Source: Ettlia oleoabundans
Taxonomy: Eukaryota > Chlorophyta > Chlorophyceae > Chlamydomonadales
DNA: 64,000 nt
Direction: 5' to 3'
Assembly: GCA_019693395.1 (NCBI GenBank)
Contig: JAAMXP010000611.1
Coordinates: 1 to 64,000, forward strand
Shown here: positions 1 to 13,300 of the stretch, one piece after another
Layout: the number at the start of each line of letters is the position of its first letter
Position numbering within the stretch: position 1 is the first letter of the stretch
Made by a program: the position numbers and the translations under genes
Notes under the pieces: generated by a model
What the model was told of the DNA's origin: nothing
Database searches by the model: none
Seen by the model: only the letters and a program-made list of their open reading frames with translations

Positions 1-2021
1 CCCCCCCAGCCACCCACCCCCGTGCCCTGCCTTGCAGGCTGACAGGCGGCACGCTGGGGTTCATGGCACTGTCCAGTGTCATCATGCTCTTCATCCTGTA
101 CAGGTGGGTGCTGGTGCTGGTGCTGGGGCAGTGCCGGGCCTGGGGTCAACACAGTCAGCCAACACATGCAGCTCAGCTCATCTTAGTGCATGTGGTGAAT
201 GTTTGCACGGGTGGTGGCTTTGATTTGATTCATCAATGTCAGCACCGGGTACAAGGTGCTTTAGACTGGCAGGGGAAGTGTGAACAGGGGTCCTTAGCCT
301 GGCGCTGAATCCCGGTTTGGCCTTTGCAGGAAGGTGCCTCACAAAGGCAAGCTGCTGGCAGGCACAGCTGTCTTTGGCAGCAGCTTTGTGGCCGCGGTGC
401 GCTGGCTCTTTGGCGTGTGGCTCCCCTCCCTGCACCAGGTGAGCTGCTACGCCTGCTGGACGTGAGCGTGGGTACATGTGTATTGCTGCCCTGGCACAGG
501 AAAGCAGCCCGGTGCCAATAGAATGCCAACTGCCTGCCTGGCGAGGTTCCTAGTTTTTTTGGGCAAACCCGCCAGAAATGCCCCGTGATCATTTTAGCGT
601 CCTGCGCCCTGCACACGCCGACGCCTCTTCTGCAACCAAGCCCACCCCAGCTTTCCCCCACAGGTGCTGCGCCACCCTGTCACTCTCAGCTACCTGGCCC
701 TGTCTGGGCTGTCTGGGCTGGCTCTCACCTACTACTACAACGATGCCTCCAACCGCAAGGTCAACACCATGCTGCGGGTGGCACTGCAGCTGGTGGGCCT
801 CGCCTCCGTGTACCTCAGGTGGCGGGGTGGGTGGGTGCTGTACTGCCCGCATGCTGGAGTGTGGTGTTGGCATCTGTTGTCCCTGGAATGTGTTGCTTGC
901 ATGTGTCATTGACTCGTGTTGCTTGCATGCTCACTGGCTCATAGCAGTGAGTGATGAGGGCAGAGGCTTGGCGCGGTGAGCAAGGTGATGTCTGCGGACC
1001 TCTTGACTCGATGCTACAATTTGAGGTCCTTCGCTGGCTTGCGCCTTTCCTCATGTCCCCTTCGCCGTACATATCCAAAGTTACTTAGTTACTTCTAAGT
1101 TGTGATATGCCGCCGCCGCGCCCCCCCCCCCCCTTTCATCCAGCACCACAATGAACGAGGCCAGCCTGGCAGTGTGTGTGGGCCTGCTGGGTGTCAAGGC
1201 CTTTGAATTCGTGCGCCAGCATCGCTCCCTGTCCTCGGCTCTGGCCAGCGCCAAGCACGACATGCAGGAGCAGCTGGCCGACGGTCCAGCGGGGCCCGAA
1301 GCTGCTGGCGCAGAACTGGCAAAGGCAGGGCGGGCAGCAGGGCGGATGGTGGCAGGCGCCGCGCCAACCATGGCAGGCACGGCGGCAAGCAGCGGGCAGG
1401 AGCACACCCCTGTGGTGGCGCACCCAGTTAGGTCGCATGCGCCTGAGATCAGCCCCCTGGTGCAAAGAGGTGAGCTGTGGAGAAAACAAGGAGGGCAGTT
1501 CTGGCAGATGAGCAAGGTTGCTGTATGGCGCTGTGCCGCCACACAACCGCAATCTTATACACACTTCACGGAATCTGTAATATCGTGCCCGCATTGTGTG
1601 CAACAGCTGACTCCCAAGCCTTGTTGTGCACAGCCAACATGTCATGCCGTGCTGTGCTTGCTGCAGGCCTGGTGTTGAACGAGGAGACGGGTCACATCAT
1701 TTCCATCGGCAAGGCCACATACAACCGGTTGGGTGCGTGTGCTGCTGCCTTTGCACCGCTGTTAAGGCCTGGGAGTTCATTGGTATCACATATAATGTGC
1801 ATATCAAGGTATTGTGTTTGCATTTAGTTGATTATGCCTGTTCTACATGTCTGAGAGAAGCTGCTCATTCGTTGCTGCTGTTGATGCATGCTGCCCCTTT
1901 GTTGCGTGCAGTTGATGCTGGATATGTTGTTGACCGAGTGGCTGGCACGATCACCCCGCCACCCCCCAGTCCGGACTCTCCTGTGCGGTCAGGCAGAGGT
2001 AGGCGGCGCCGGGCATCCTGA
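1..2021 (+). CDS. NEMP/PNET2-type nuclear envelope membrane protein (5' end missing)
   Basis: The gene enters at the left edge. Exons read 38-103, 330-438, 664-818, 1144-1469, 1667-1732 and 1912-2021 (TGA), all with GT/AG borders and matching phases. The protein shows a membrane segment (GFMALSSVIMLFILYR), then KVPHKGKLLAG, a second hydrophobic exon, and a third with LALTYYYNDASNRKVNTML followed by ALQLVGLASVYL. The pattern aromatic-loop-R-x-x-N-T/L-L-x-W/A-LQL-GL is that of NEMP1 and plant PNET2 (DUF2215), inner nuclear membrane proteins that bind chromatin or lamina. The tail ends with LNEETGHIISIGKATYNRL and GYVVDRVAGTITPPPPSPD, as in plant relatives. The Ala/Gly-rich stretch encoded in 1144-1469 is a linker. 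The N-terminal signal and luminal domain lie outside the window. Family call is from motif memory; strand and exons are seen directly. Confidence 0.8.
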
Positions 2022-3610
2022 GCCCGATTCACAGATGGGGCTGGGGAAGCGCTGAGGTGGCATTTGGCCCAGCCAGGCATGTGGGCTGACATGAGGCTGC
2101 CAATGCTGCTCCTGTTGCGTGCAGTCATGCGTGCAGCTTTTCTTGTGCTTTGCCGTGTGCGTGTTATTTGGCAGTAGCCGAATTGATGTGCCTTGGGGTA
2201 TTTACGCCTCGGGAACCTTTCCTTGTTACCTTTCATGTCCCCTGACTACCAGACAGCAAGACACAATTGGCAGCCTCTGCACAGACCTTACTTCATGTCG
2301 CTTTCACGCCTATGCCTGCAAGCACGGTGACCGCTGCAACTTTTGTTACACCCAGCAACCAGTTGAAATAATAGTGTCAAAAGGAGTTGGGTTTCCGTAA
2401 TGTGGCAATGGCCCTAAAAACTTGGTCATGCGTTGAGCTTGCCCAAATTGCCAATCATTGGAGGAAAACAATATTTGCGGAGTTTTTTGCACAGGAGGAA
2501 GGAATTAGTCGCCGTGCAGATGCAATCAAAGTACAGGTTTGTATTGCAGTTGTCAGCGAGTGACAAATTTTGCGGTGGCAAGTGTCAAAATTGGTTTTGG
2601 GCAGCCACTGTCCATGGTTGGCTGCAGCTGCAGCTGGGCAGTTGAGGGAAGCGGAATAAAATGAAACAATAACGATGCAGTATACACTGCAGCACAGTGC
2701 CAGCCATTGCCAGTATGTGGCAATCAGCCTGCCCGTGACATCTCCTGATCTGCTGGCGGCGCATCCCCGCTGCTGCACTGCCCCTCACCAAGCACAGCCT
2801 CCCCGCCTGCCTCCCCCTCTTCTTGTGCCACCTGAATTGCCACTGCCGCTGCTTCTTCCGGAGGCGACAGCTGCTGCTGTGCGTGCGGTTGATCCAGTTT
2901 GTAGGCGCCGGGCCCGCGGGCTGTTATGGCGCGGCCCTCCTCCGCCTCTTCCTCCAAACTGGCTGTAGCGCTGGACTTGGCAGCGTCACACAAGTCGCAC
3001 ACTGTGCACCACGAAAAGTCGCAACCCTGTCGCTCAGAAGCCTGCACAGCAGAGATGCAGCACCACAACTTCTCACCAGCATTGTTTAGGGGAGGCAAAG
3101 GCATGACAGGTGGCGGTGCCGCTTGCTGCGCTGTGGGGCAGCGCAGATGTTGCACTTGATGTGGCAACAGGAGTGCAGCAGGCACGGTCAAGACAATACT
3201 CCGGCACATCACAGTACGTGTAGGCTGATAACCGCTCAGCCAAATTCAACAGTCCAGTGGACAAAAGGAGAGACCCATGGCACAAACCAGCGCTTGCCTG
3301 AGCCTTTGTCCCCAGCACTCCCAACCACTCTGGCTGTGCTGCTGGATCCCGAAATGAGATTGGGTCCATCTTGGAGAGCAGCAGGGTTTTCCCCAAGTCC
3401 AGAGCTTTGCCCAGCGCCTCAGCCCCCTCCTCACCGCCAGGCAGCGCCTTGCTGGTGCTGAACTGCAGCAGCAGGCAGCGCAAAACCCTAAACGCCAGCA
3501 ACAGCAAGATAGAATAGATAGCGTTCCCTGCAGCATGCACGCTCACTACCCATGCGTGCACCGCCCCAGGCGCCGGCGAGAACCAGCGTGTCTGTCAGCT
3601 TCAGCAGCAG
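2022..3610. other. Convergent intergenic/3' UTR region
   Basis: This separates the NEMP-like gene (+) from the lipase gene (-). TTACA at 2346-2350 could be a TGTAA signal for the minus strand. On the minus strand two partly overlapping open frames (3561-3073 and 3212-2724) show a hydrophobic stretch and an acidic EEEAEEG stretch. I found no start codon, splice pattern or family match that makes them convincing, so they are either lipase 3' UTR or an undetected small gene. Confidence 0.4.
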
Positions 3611-6600
3611 TCAACTCAGTGGCGGCCGTCGTGCCTGTGCCTTGATGATTTGCGCGATGCTGAGGGCATAGCGTGACATGCGGTGGTGCGCAGGGCTGCC
3701 TCCAGACCTGCAACAGGGAGGATGGGTGGGGGATGCAAGGGAACAAATGCACAGCCTTGAACAGGGGATGTATGACAGGCACGGCAGTGTTGTTGGTCAG
3801 AGTCTACAGCCCCAGCATTGCGAAGGTCAAAACTGTGCCAGAGCAGGAGGTTTGGACCAGGACCAGCAAAGCAGCAGGCTTCGTACCTGCTGATCACGCT
3901 GCGCTCAAAGTAGGAGGGGCGCACGATGATGTCACCCCTCCCGTTGATCACCACCCGCCGCCCGCAACATCGGAAACCTGCACCAGACAACAGGGCAGTG
4001 ACTGGACCCTAAGCATCAGCATGCGCCGGACCACCAAAAAGACCTTAAGAAATAGGAACTGTGTGAGCTGAACCTTTGCTGCCGATGGGGCATGAGCCCT
4101 ACATATGCGAAAACCACAAAAGCACCAGGCAGCCAGTACGTGTGCCACTGCAGATTTGCCTGAAGTCGGCAGCATTCAACACATGAGCTAGTGCGGTGCG
4201 AGACCACCTGCCCACCTGTGCTGGGTATACGTGGCACCGGATCCTGGTCATTTATGACGGAAAAGCTGTCTCGGACGAGCTTATGAAATTCAGCAGCAAA
4301 GGCGCTGTTGCCCACCTGCAGCCCAAGGTTGTGGGATTGGAGGAACACAAAAAGCGTTATACAAATGTGGCAAAAACTCTCTGTGTATCTCAGCCAGCTT
4401 GCCAGGCGCACCAACCCATCACGCTGCCACTTATCCATCACTACAGGGGGGGTGGTCAGTAGTACCAGCGACTCCTCTCAAGCAGACAAGTCGGCACTGC
4501 CACCCACCTTGGGAGCCCCAAAGGTGCAGCAGCTGATCTCAGCATGCGGGTAGCTGCGAGCCAAGTCCTGGGCAGCCAACACTGCCAAGGCTCCTCCCAG
4601 GCTGTGGCCTGCGAGGGCATCACGGGCACAGTCAAAATATATGGATGAGTGCAGGAGCGAGATGCAAATCAGGGAGGGAGCAATGCTGATTGACGAATAG
4701 ACACGTGCAGGCGCTCATTCTTAAATGAAGAAGCAGACCGGCAGGCAGTACGACAGCTGACAACCAAAGTGCATACGATCTGGTGGGGCAGGCAAGACGG
4801 ACCCGTCACGTAAATCCTCAGCCCTGCGTTGGGGCTAAAGCCCCTCATGATGTCTTGTATCCTCCCAATCAGTCCTAGCTGCTCCTCGTTCATCCGATAC
4901 GCTTGCAAGAAACCTGCGCAACGGTGTCTCAGTAAAGGCAGTGGGCAGGAATTTGGTAATGTGCAAGCGCTGAACTGCCTGGCGCCATGCTTGTACAAAC
5001 TTCTGGACCATCAGCTGCAATCAACAAGTCGCTGGCCAACCCGGCGCGCTGCACCCAGCAGAGTGGCTGCTTACCGGCATGCACACGCACTAGCACGCCA
5101 TGATGGTACCGCTTGGGCAGCAGCGGCACCATCCATGCCTGCAGACGGGGAACAGCAGGTGGGATCGACGTGCTTGAAACCAGTGAAGGAGCAGCAGCAC
5201 CAGCATCCTTGCAGTAACTGCCCAACAAGATGCTGCCCCCCCAGCTGAATGGGGCTGCCTGACTCACCTTTACATCCGTGACCGCATTGGCTGTGCTGGC
5301 CGTGCCTCGGAAAGAGAGCAGGAGGCATCCATCCCTCCAGGCCAGCACAGAGCGTGTGTCCGACTTTTCGTCCCGGAACGCGTCATAGTCTGTGAATCCA
5401 TACAGCCCTAGCAACCAATTGATGTCCATGCCACCATCTACCCACTGATACACAGAGAGAGGGAAGAGGAAGGGCATGGCACAGCAGGGACAACACAGGG
5501 GAAGAGATTGATTATGTTGGCAAAACCAGCGTAATGGCCAAGTACAGAAAGCAAAACAGCACAGAGTACGCGTCCGAAAAACAATAGCTGAGGCTCCTGC
5601 CGCTCCCTGCCCAGTCAGCAGATCGGCAGCAGGCAAGCATCCTGTTTCAGATTTCCATCAGGTTAATGAACGCCTGCCTGCTCACCCAATGGCGGTACGC
5701 GTACTGCGCCCAGCTCCACAGCCGTATCGTCTGCTCCATGCAAAACATGGGCTCCTGCTCCCAAGCTGCGTGCCCCCCCTCCATCTCCTCCACCAATTTC
5801 TGCGCAAACGATTCCTCCTGCCCCGCCCCCTTGTCGTGGTGCGTGTTGCCGTTGTCATAGTTTGCAAGTGGGGCTGAGCCCCTTGCTGAGCCTAGCCTCA
5901 ACCGAAGACTTTCCAGGAACCCCTTATGCCCGGCAATACGTGAGGCATAGCGCTTGTGCCGCGATAGCGCAAACATGTCGGTGGAAAGGGCAAACTGGGC
6001 ACGGCGCATACGGTAGTTGCGGCGGAGGATGGCTGCTGCCAGGTCGCCCTCAGTCCAGCTCAGCTCTTGAAGCCAGGCCTGCACATCAGAACAAACGAAG
6101 AAGAGCGCGTAGTCATGGTTGCAGAAGGGATGAGGCTGGAGAAGGGCGTGGCAGGGCAGAGCAAGAGCAGGCAAAAGCAGTTGTTGACCGGGTCCCTCAC
6201 TTATGAGGTTGGCTGTAACCATGACTAGGCGTACAAACAACTGCGTGCTGTGATCCGGCACAGCACCTGGGACTGCGTCACCTCACTTACCATCAGCATG
6301 TCATGGCTGCGCGGGCTCTTAGGCATCAACAGAATGGCCTGCACTGACACCAGCAGCGCCATGGCAACCTGCATAAGAGGAAGGGAAAGGGAAGGCAAGC
6401 TCCGCACTGTTGTGCCTGGCAAGTCACTAGCACCACAAGTGTCTGCGCATCTGGGCTGCCCTTACTGAAATGCATCGAAGATGACTGGCGCAAAAAGCTG
6501 ATGCAGGCAGGCAGGCATGCACGCACGCGCACACATGCACATGCAGGCAGGCATCGCTTGCCTGGATGGGAAGTGCACCCATGGCCATGTCTGCATGGCA

Positions 6601-9176
6601 GCACAGCAGAGGCAATTAAGCATGCAAGTCATGCACCTCTGTTTCATCCGAACAACGCCGCATGTTGCGGAATAATGCCCCTCAAAGTTGCCAATGGGTG
6701 GGCATGACTCAGTGTGTATGCCTGCTTTCTGTAGAGATGCCCCACACCAGTCACACATGTACACTAACACCCGCTGCCACATACCTGTGTAGCTCCAGCA
6801 GCTGTCATAGTGAATGAGCTGCAGCAGAACCTGTGTGACACCAACTGTGAAGAAGGCGGCCGGACCGTGGCGCGTCTGCAGGCACAGGAGGAAAGGTCAC
6901 GCCAGGTGTCAGGCATGCCAGGGTGGAGGTGTTGATGGCGACTGGTACAGCTGTGTGTGGCACACACGGATTAGTCTGCCATCCAGGAGCCATGCACAGG
7001 CGCGGACATCAACGTAGTGTAAAGGTGCTACCATTTGCTACTATGGTAACCTGCTATAGCTGGGGTATGCAGATCTCATTGAATGCAGAGGAGGTTCATC
7101 GGCCAGTCCAACCACCAAAACACACTGCTGTCAGCCACGACAGTGCAGTGACACTGCAGCCCGTATAGGGACAGCTGCCCAGCCCGCCCACCATAATGCG
7201 AAGGTAGATGTTGGAGAGGCGGTAGTGTGCAAATGGTAGCTGCGCGTGGTCCCAGAAGGCGCGGCGCATGTACGCCAGGTAGGTCACGCCGTAGGCAACC
7301 GTGAACACCAGCTGCATTGCAGGCGGGCAGGCAGGGTACGACAGCTGAGGTGCATGCGAGTCATCAAACAACAAGCGAGATTGGGGGTCACAGGGCAGGG
7401 CAGAGGCTGCAAGATGAACCTAGCCTGCCGCTTCATGTGGGCACTGCCTGGGACGATTGACACGCAAGTCCGGCCAGCCTGCGTTGCCGCCAACTGCTGG
7501 CGAATGCGCGAACGTATTGCACAAGGTTCTGGTATCATTGGTTTCAGGCCACCAAAGCGTAGTGTCTAGAATTGTTTCGCATAGCGGTATAAAAGGTAAG
7601 CTCCCATTCCCGGTTGAAGAAACTCGTTCCACCGATACTCACCATCAGTATTGTTGTCGCCAGCCCTAACCCCGAAGAGGAGCATACGTAGTCATGTTCT
7701 TCACACAGGTCCACGCTGTGCCTGTCATTGGTGGTGTGAAGCCTGCAGCCACAATCAAGGAAGAGAGCCAGTGGTGCATGATGCAATGCAAACTCACTGA
7801 GCACAAGCTCAAGCAAGGTGACGTGAACAAGTAAAGCCATTGCAAGTTCACACGCCCCCAGTGCAACACCTGAAAGCTTACCAGTCCTCCAATTTGAGAA
7901 TAATGCAGGCCTCCATAAGCACCCACAGAACAAGCTTGGGCAGATGCAGCTTCAGTTGGCGGCGCCTTGGTGCATCCATCAAGAGCTGCAGCAGGGGGCA
8001 TAGCATGGGGCAGTGGACAAGGGGCCAACCATGTGCTAACTCGCGCAGCCTGCAAAACTGGGATGAACCCTGCAAATTTCAGTACCTGCAGATTGAAAGC
8101 CGGCTAACAGCCGTTTTGCTTGCCAGCACAGAGAACAGAGCGGCTGCGAACGTCTTGCCTGATAGTCGGCCTCTGGATCTCCAACACCCCTGTATCGTGT
8201 GCTGCCATGCGCCATAATGAGCATCCACAGGAACTGACAGTTGAGGCAGGTCCACCTGATCGCTGCCAGCCAGGCCACACCATCTCCAAACCAGTAACAT
8301 TTTCGGACCAGAACGAGGGAATAGGCGGTGAGCCAGGTGATCCCGCTGCATACCTGCGAGCATGGCATGGCACGGCATGGCACAGCAGGAGGGTAAGCAA
8401 AGAATGTGGGAAAAAGCTGCCGCCGGTCTGACGTGCGGAAAACATATGCAAAGATAGCTGTGTTGCTCACTTGAATGCCCAACATAGTTGCTGCGTCTCG
8501 CGTCAAGGCCCACCGCCTTTGGTTCCTGCAGTGCAGCCGCGGAAGCCAGGAAGCAAAAGTGCGGCAAACCTCAGCAACTTGCCTGGCAGTTGTGCGAGTG
8601 AAAATTGCACGCCGGCAGCCACTGCTGCATTGTCGCTTGCACCCTCCCTGCAGCAACGCCAAAACATGCAAGCCACACACCAGTGGGAGGCTGCACAAGG
8701 CGAGAGGGAATGCGCACCAGACTCTGTTGTCCCGCTTGGTGAACCAGAGGTTTCGCAGGAAGAGGGCTGATTGGGTCAGGAGGACCAACATGACAAAGCT
8801 TGCGGCAGCCACGTGGGCATCATACCTGTCATGGCAGGTATATAGAAGCAACAGTCGGATATGGGGCAGGGTTATTGACAAGGGTGAATAGAGCCATCAA
8901 CTGCACCCACAACAAGACTGCCAAACTGCCCCACCCACCAACAGCCTACCAGTCGTTGTTGTCAAACAGAACTGGTTCTGGCTCCATGATCCACTTCATC
9001 ACTGATGCCGCCACAATGCCGCCAAACATGACGATCGTCACGCCAAACACGGCCCAGCTGAGAAGCGAGGCCTCCAGGTTAGTGACATACTCGACACGCA
9101 GGCGCACTGGGCGCACGAGCGTGCCACCACCAGGCGTGATCTCCACACTACCTCCTGAAGACTCGAGGGGTTTCAT
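3611..9176 (-). CDS. Multi-spanning membrane protein with C-terminal class-3 lipase domain
   Basis: Eighteen exons close in phase to 789 residues: 9176-8950, 8825-8643, 8525-8471, 8353-8159, 7985-7882, 7796-7643, 7311-7192, 6875-6785, 6590-6562, 6368-6291, 6078-5686, 5444-5268, 5138-5075, 4913-4803, 4608-4508, 4315-4216, 3977-3887, 3707-3611. About the first 410 residues hold many hydrophobic segments (for example LLSWAVFGVTIVMFGGIVAA and LVFTVAYGVTYLAYM). The C-terminal part is a fungal-type/class-3 lipase: LLSFRGTAS (oxyanion region), VHAGFLQAY, YVTGHSLGGALAVLAAQDL (nucleophile Ser), CCTFGAPKVG, DQDPVPRIP (Asp), SYFERSVI, and HHRMSRYALS (likely His). This layout resembles sn-1-specific diacylglycerol lipases but with more membrane segments. 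The predicted role is membrane lipid hydrolysis; the substrate is unknown. Two introns start with GC (after 8159 and 6562), and exon 6590-6562 is only 29 nt. Confidence 0.87.
6501..6553. repeat. GCAG/CA-rich simple repeat
   Basis: An imperfect run of GCAGGCAG, GCACGC and CACA units lies inside an intron of the lipase gene, just past its 29-nt exon. It is low-complexity sequence with no coding role. Confidence 0.7.
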
Positions 9177-10304
9177 CTTGTCTGTATCTGGTTAGGCCTT
9201 CATACCAGATTACCAGATCTATATCAGCACTGCCAGACTCGGTTCTGGAGGAGTGGGAGGGCTGCTGGCCTCTCCCGCTGAGCAAGGGAGGTTCTTGGGC
9301 GGTGCCACAAGAGGTGGCGGCGGGTGGGTTGGGTTGGGCTGGCCCGGACAAACCCGCCCTCCCGGCGTCCTTAACGACTACAATGTTGAAAACAGTGCAG
9401 CAACGGCGCTGCGCTGTCTTGCAAGCGCGGACTGCGGCAGAGCGGGTGGTGTGACGCCTGGACGGCTTCACGACGGGGCGCGTGGTACAAGAAGCGATGT
9501 GCGTTGATAGCGCGCATGGAGCATGTCGTCCAGCAGGGGTGCCCGCAGGGTGACCTGTCCAACAGCTCTGTACTGCACAGGCTGACATTTGTACAAACCA
9601 CGGACGGGTAATACTTGCCTCGGAAGATCCCTAACAAACGCACCCTAAGTGGCTTGTGTGATGCCCGAACTCCTGCAGCCTACGGTGGGAGCGCCCATCT
9701 ACTCATCTACCATCCCCACCGTTCTTCTTACCGTCCTAAACGAAGAAGGCTGCCAAGGAATGTAACTGCCACAGCGTGGCGTACATCGCGTGTCCTTCTG
9801 ACTACGTCTTTTGCTTGTCTTACAATTAAACAGCCGATTGCCAGGTGCAGCCCGCCAGTGGGCTTCGATTGTTGGTGTATACCGATGCGGCGTGGCGATA
9901 AGTGACTGGAATAAGAATTGCTTTCCGAAAGCTTCATGCAGATGCATGTGACTAAGCAGGAAGCTGAGCAGGTTACATGGAGGAAAAGCGGAAATTTTGA
10001 TTGGCACCAGAGCCCACACTGCCCGCACCGGCCCCCGTGCCACTAGCAAAGTGCCTGTTTTTTGCCGCATAGGACTACACCGTCTGCCTGTCGTAAGCCA
10101 AGGTTTGGATGGTAACGAAAGTAAAGGAGGTTCAACACGTCAATGCGAGGGAAGGTCTCGTAAAGATGCATGCCTTTCCGCATGTCAGGTACTGCCGGTG
10201 CACTGCTGGCGGCAGAGCCTACCACAGGTAAACCTCCGATTCGACCTTTGGTGGTTGGGTCCGTGATTGGTGTCGTTTGGTCAGCAAGCGATTGTGCAGG
10301 CGCT
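9177..10304. promoter_or_regulatory. Divergent intergenic region between lipase (-) and LCIB-family gene (+)
   Basis: About 1.1 kb separates the two divergent start codons and must carry both promoters and 5' UTRs. I see no clear TATA box, no RNA gene and no convincing coding exon. The frame upstream of 10305 is open back to about 10170, so the LCIB start could lie further upstream. Confidence 0.4.
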
Positions 10305-13300
10305 ATGCCTCAAGTTCTAAGCTCGGCAAGAGCGGCCTCGTGCCGCACTTGCGTTTGCAGCGCATCGCATGCCGATAGTTTGCATCGATGTCAATCAGGG
10401 CAACACAAGCAGCCACAGAGAGCTACAGTCAGCAACGCCGCCACAAGGTGCCGCCGCCGGCGCCTATCCTTGTATGCCGCCACCTCCCCCAACGGTGAGG
10501 CGTCGCAGCTCTTCAGCAGGCCCACATTCGCTGATGCGAAGTGGTGATGTCCAACCCTCTTTCCGAGTGATAATGGAGAGCAGCAAGTGGGATTAAGGAT
10601 CGCGCCAAGGCACAATGAGACCGGTTGGGTTATATACCTTTACCAGTCGCGCAGCAACTCCGCCCACCGCAGCCGCTTATACCCATGCTTCACCTTGCCG
10701 CCCTCTTGCCACGCAGTGGACATCCGCACCGAAGGAGATGAGACAGTGATAGAGGCACACGGCCATGCCCTGAGGATTGACAGCAGTGGCAAAGTCGTTC
10801 TTGTAGGTGCTGGCAACGGAACCGTCGTGTATGCAGATGATTACAGCACCAGCAGCAGCAGCAGTGCAGCAGCGGCGGGCACACAAGGCGCAGCGCAAGA
10901 GGACGAGCCAGTTAGCGAGAGGACGGAGGTCATGTACCTTACAGGTGCGCTGCTTTCTGCCTGGGAAGGAGCAGTTGTGCACGCAGCAGTGGGACATGGG
11001 TGCATGCACCTCGCAATTTTGGTCCACAGTGGTGCACATGTGTAGCAGCATGAGCCGTTGCACCAGGCATGCTACATGCCATGCCCAAGTCAGCTCAGCA
11101 CAAGCTGTTGGTTGGCCCCGCCGCCACCTGAATTCCTCTGCAGGCCGTGCCAACGCGGTGCAGCGGCATTTCGAGGGCGCCATTGGCACCGATGACTTCA
11201 TGCAGCGGTTGGAGATGGCGCTCTACGCCTTTGGGTTCAACGGGGAGAACTCCATTGGTGTGTGAGGATGTGGCTGGCTGGCTCATTGTGGCCGCAAGGG
11301 AGGGTGATAGGCCAGCTGGTTGACAAGAAATGATGGACAGGACAACTGTGGATAAATATGATTGTGCGGATAGAACAGTCATGTTGCTGCTCCTTGTCTT
11401 ACTCATCGAGACAAACTGCCTGCAGTAATGTCGGCCGCCCACCCTCATGCTACTTGGTGTGCNNNNNNNNNNNNNNNNNNNNATGGTGAACCTGTGCCGT
11501 GATGAGGTGACAGTCACGCTGAAGCACCGGATTGAGCAGATCTTCGGCTCATCCTTCTCCACCAATGGCCTAGGGGGTGTGCTGACCTGCGGCAAGACTG
11601 GCATGGGCGCTGGGTTCAGCCACTCGCCTTTGTGCACTACTAGCGGCAAGGAGCGCTACGTCTTCTTTTCCTTCCCACACATCAGGTGGGGAGGCGACGG
11701 CTCTGGCAAGTGCAGCGAGTGTTGGACCTTCCTCTGGTTGCCATGTAAAAGGAGATATTTTGAGCATGTCTGGTGCACCTCGTTTTGGCACTCAGCAGCA
11801 TCCCACCCTGACCTGAGTCTCGCCCAGTCCCCAACCCCCGGCCTGCAGCATCAACTCTCGGGGGGAGGTTGGCCCCATGGCTCGGCCCGGCCGTCCCGAG
11901 GCCTCCTGTGCCTGCGGAGCGCTGATCAAGGCGTACAACGAGATCCGTACGCAGGGGCTCATGTGCAACTGCAAGATCCCCGGTGGTGAGCTCGGCTGCT
12001 GTGATTGAGCAACCCCGCTCACATCTCTGCCTGATACTCGTGCAGCTGCTAACAGCATGCCTCAATTGCTAGCCTAGCTCCCCTCGATCGTGCATGCACA
12101 GATGCACGATGGGGAGCTTTGTGTCTGCGCTTTGGTTGCCTCAGATTGCTGGCATGTTGAATTTTGGTGCCGCAGTGCACGAGCCGCTTGAGCCCGAGTA
12201 TTCGATACTGAAGCAGCGCATAGCACGGCGCCTACGGCACGAGGGCAACACTGACGAGTCGGTGAAGAGCCTGACACTGGGTGGGTGGATGGGTGCTTGT
12301 GGGTGGGGGCATGAGGGGTTGGCTGTCTGCAGCTGGATGACTGTAGTGGCTTCGTTCAGTGGCTGGCAAGCTTCACGTGGGCGGATGTGGGTCTCTGTTG
12401 TAAGCGAGGCGCTGGCTGGGTTGGGGCTGGTGGGGCTGAGTGCTGGCGGTGGCGGTGCCAGTGAAATGCCGGTGTGACGACGTGTTGTATGCCCACCGTG
12501 ATGCTTCACCTGCATTCTTTGCTGACCATATGCTCCTTCTCACGCTTCCTGGCACGGACTTGTGTGCCCACAGCGGAACTGACCAAGGTAGCTGAGCGCA
12601 CCATCACCGACGACCTGGAGCACCTCATCTCAAAAACGGTGGATGCAAGCAAGGCAGACTATGCGGGTGGGTGGGCGGGTTGACAGACCGTGAATGCCAC
12701 CAAAGCACGATACCCAATCCGTGGTGCATTGGCTGGCCAGCATCAGCGACAAGTGCCTTGTGGCAGTGGGATGCAAAGTCCGGATGTCAACCCTGCTACG
12801 TAACGGGCTTGTTGGGAGATGAGCATGCCTGCCAGCATCTTTGGGCCCCTACATACCTCGACACCCTCCTCTTTTGTTTCTTTTGGCCCTGCAGTGATCA
12901 CGGGTGTGCAGATCCACAACTGGTCCACAGCTTTTGAGGATGACTCGCCCAACCTTGAGTTTGTTGCACCCACGTCTGTGTATGTGGTGGTGGGCGGCCA
13001 AAAGACTCACCTGGACCTCTCTGCCATGCCGGTGCGTGCTGATGCTAAGCTTCATGAAAACAGTCATCCATGCTGGTGTATGACAGTGTATGTGGCTGGC
13101 TGGCAGCTCAAGGATGGGGCTTCTGCGCATCCACCTGCCTTCCTTTCAGACACACCATTTGCCTGCCCCATGCAGTCCGTGACGCCCCGCCAGATGCGCG
13201 CCATTGCGGGGCCTGCTGATGTGTGCAACCAGGGTGGTCAGACTCTGCTGCGGGAGGAGGCCTCACCATATGCATTTGACTCAAAGGACGCACGGCGGCG

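Noticed and set aside
4920..5020. Minus-strand stretch reading FVQAWRQAVQRLHITKFLP as a lipase exon
   Set aside because: Joining 5138-5075 to it breaks the phase. Splicing straight to 4913 gives VHAGFLQAYRMNEEQLGLIG in frame, as the lipase family requires, so the stretch is intronic.
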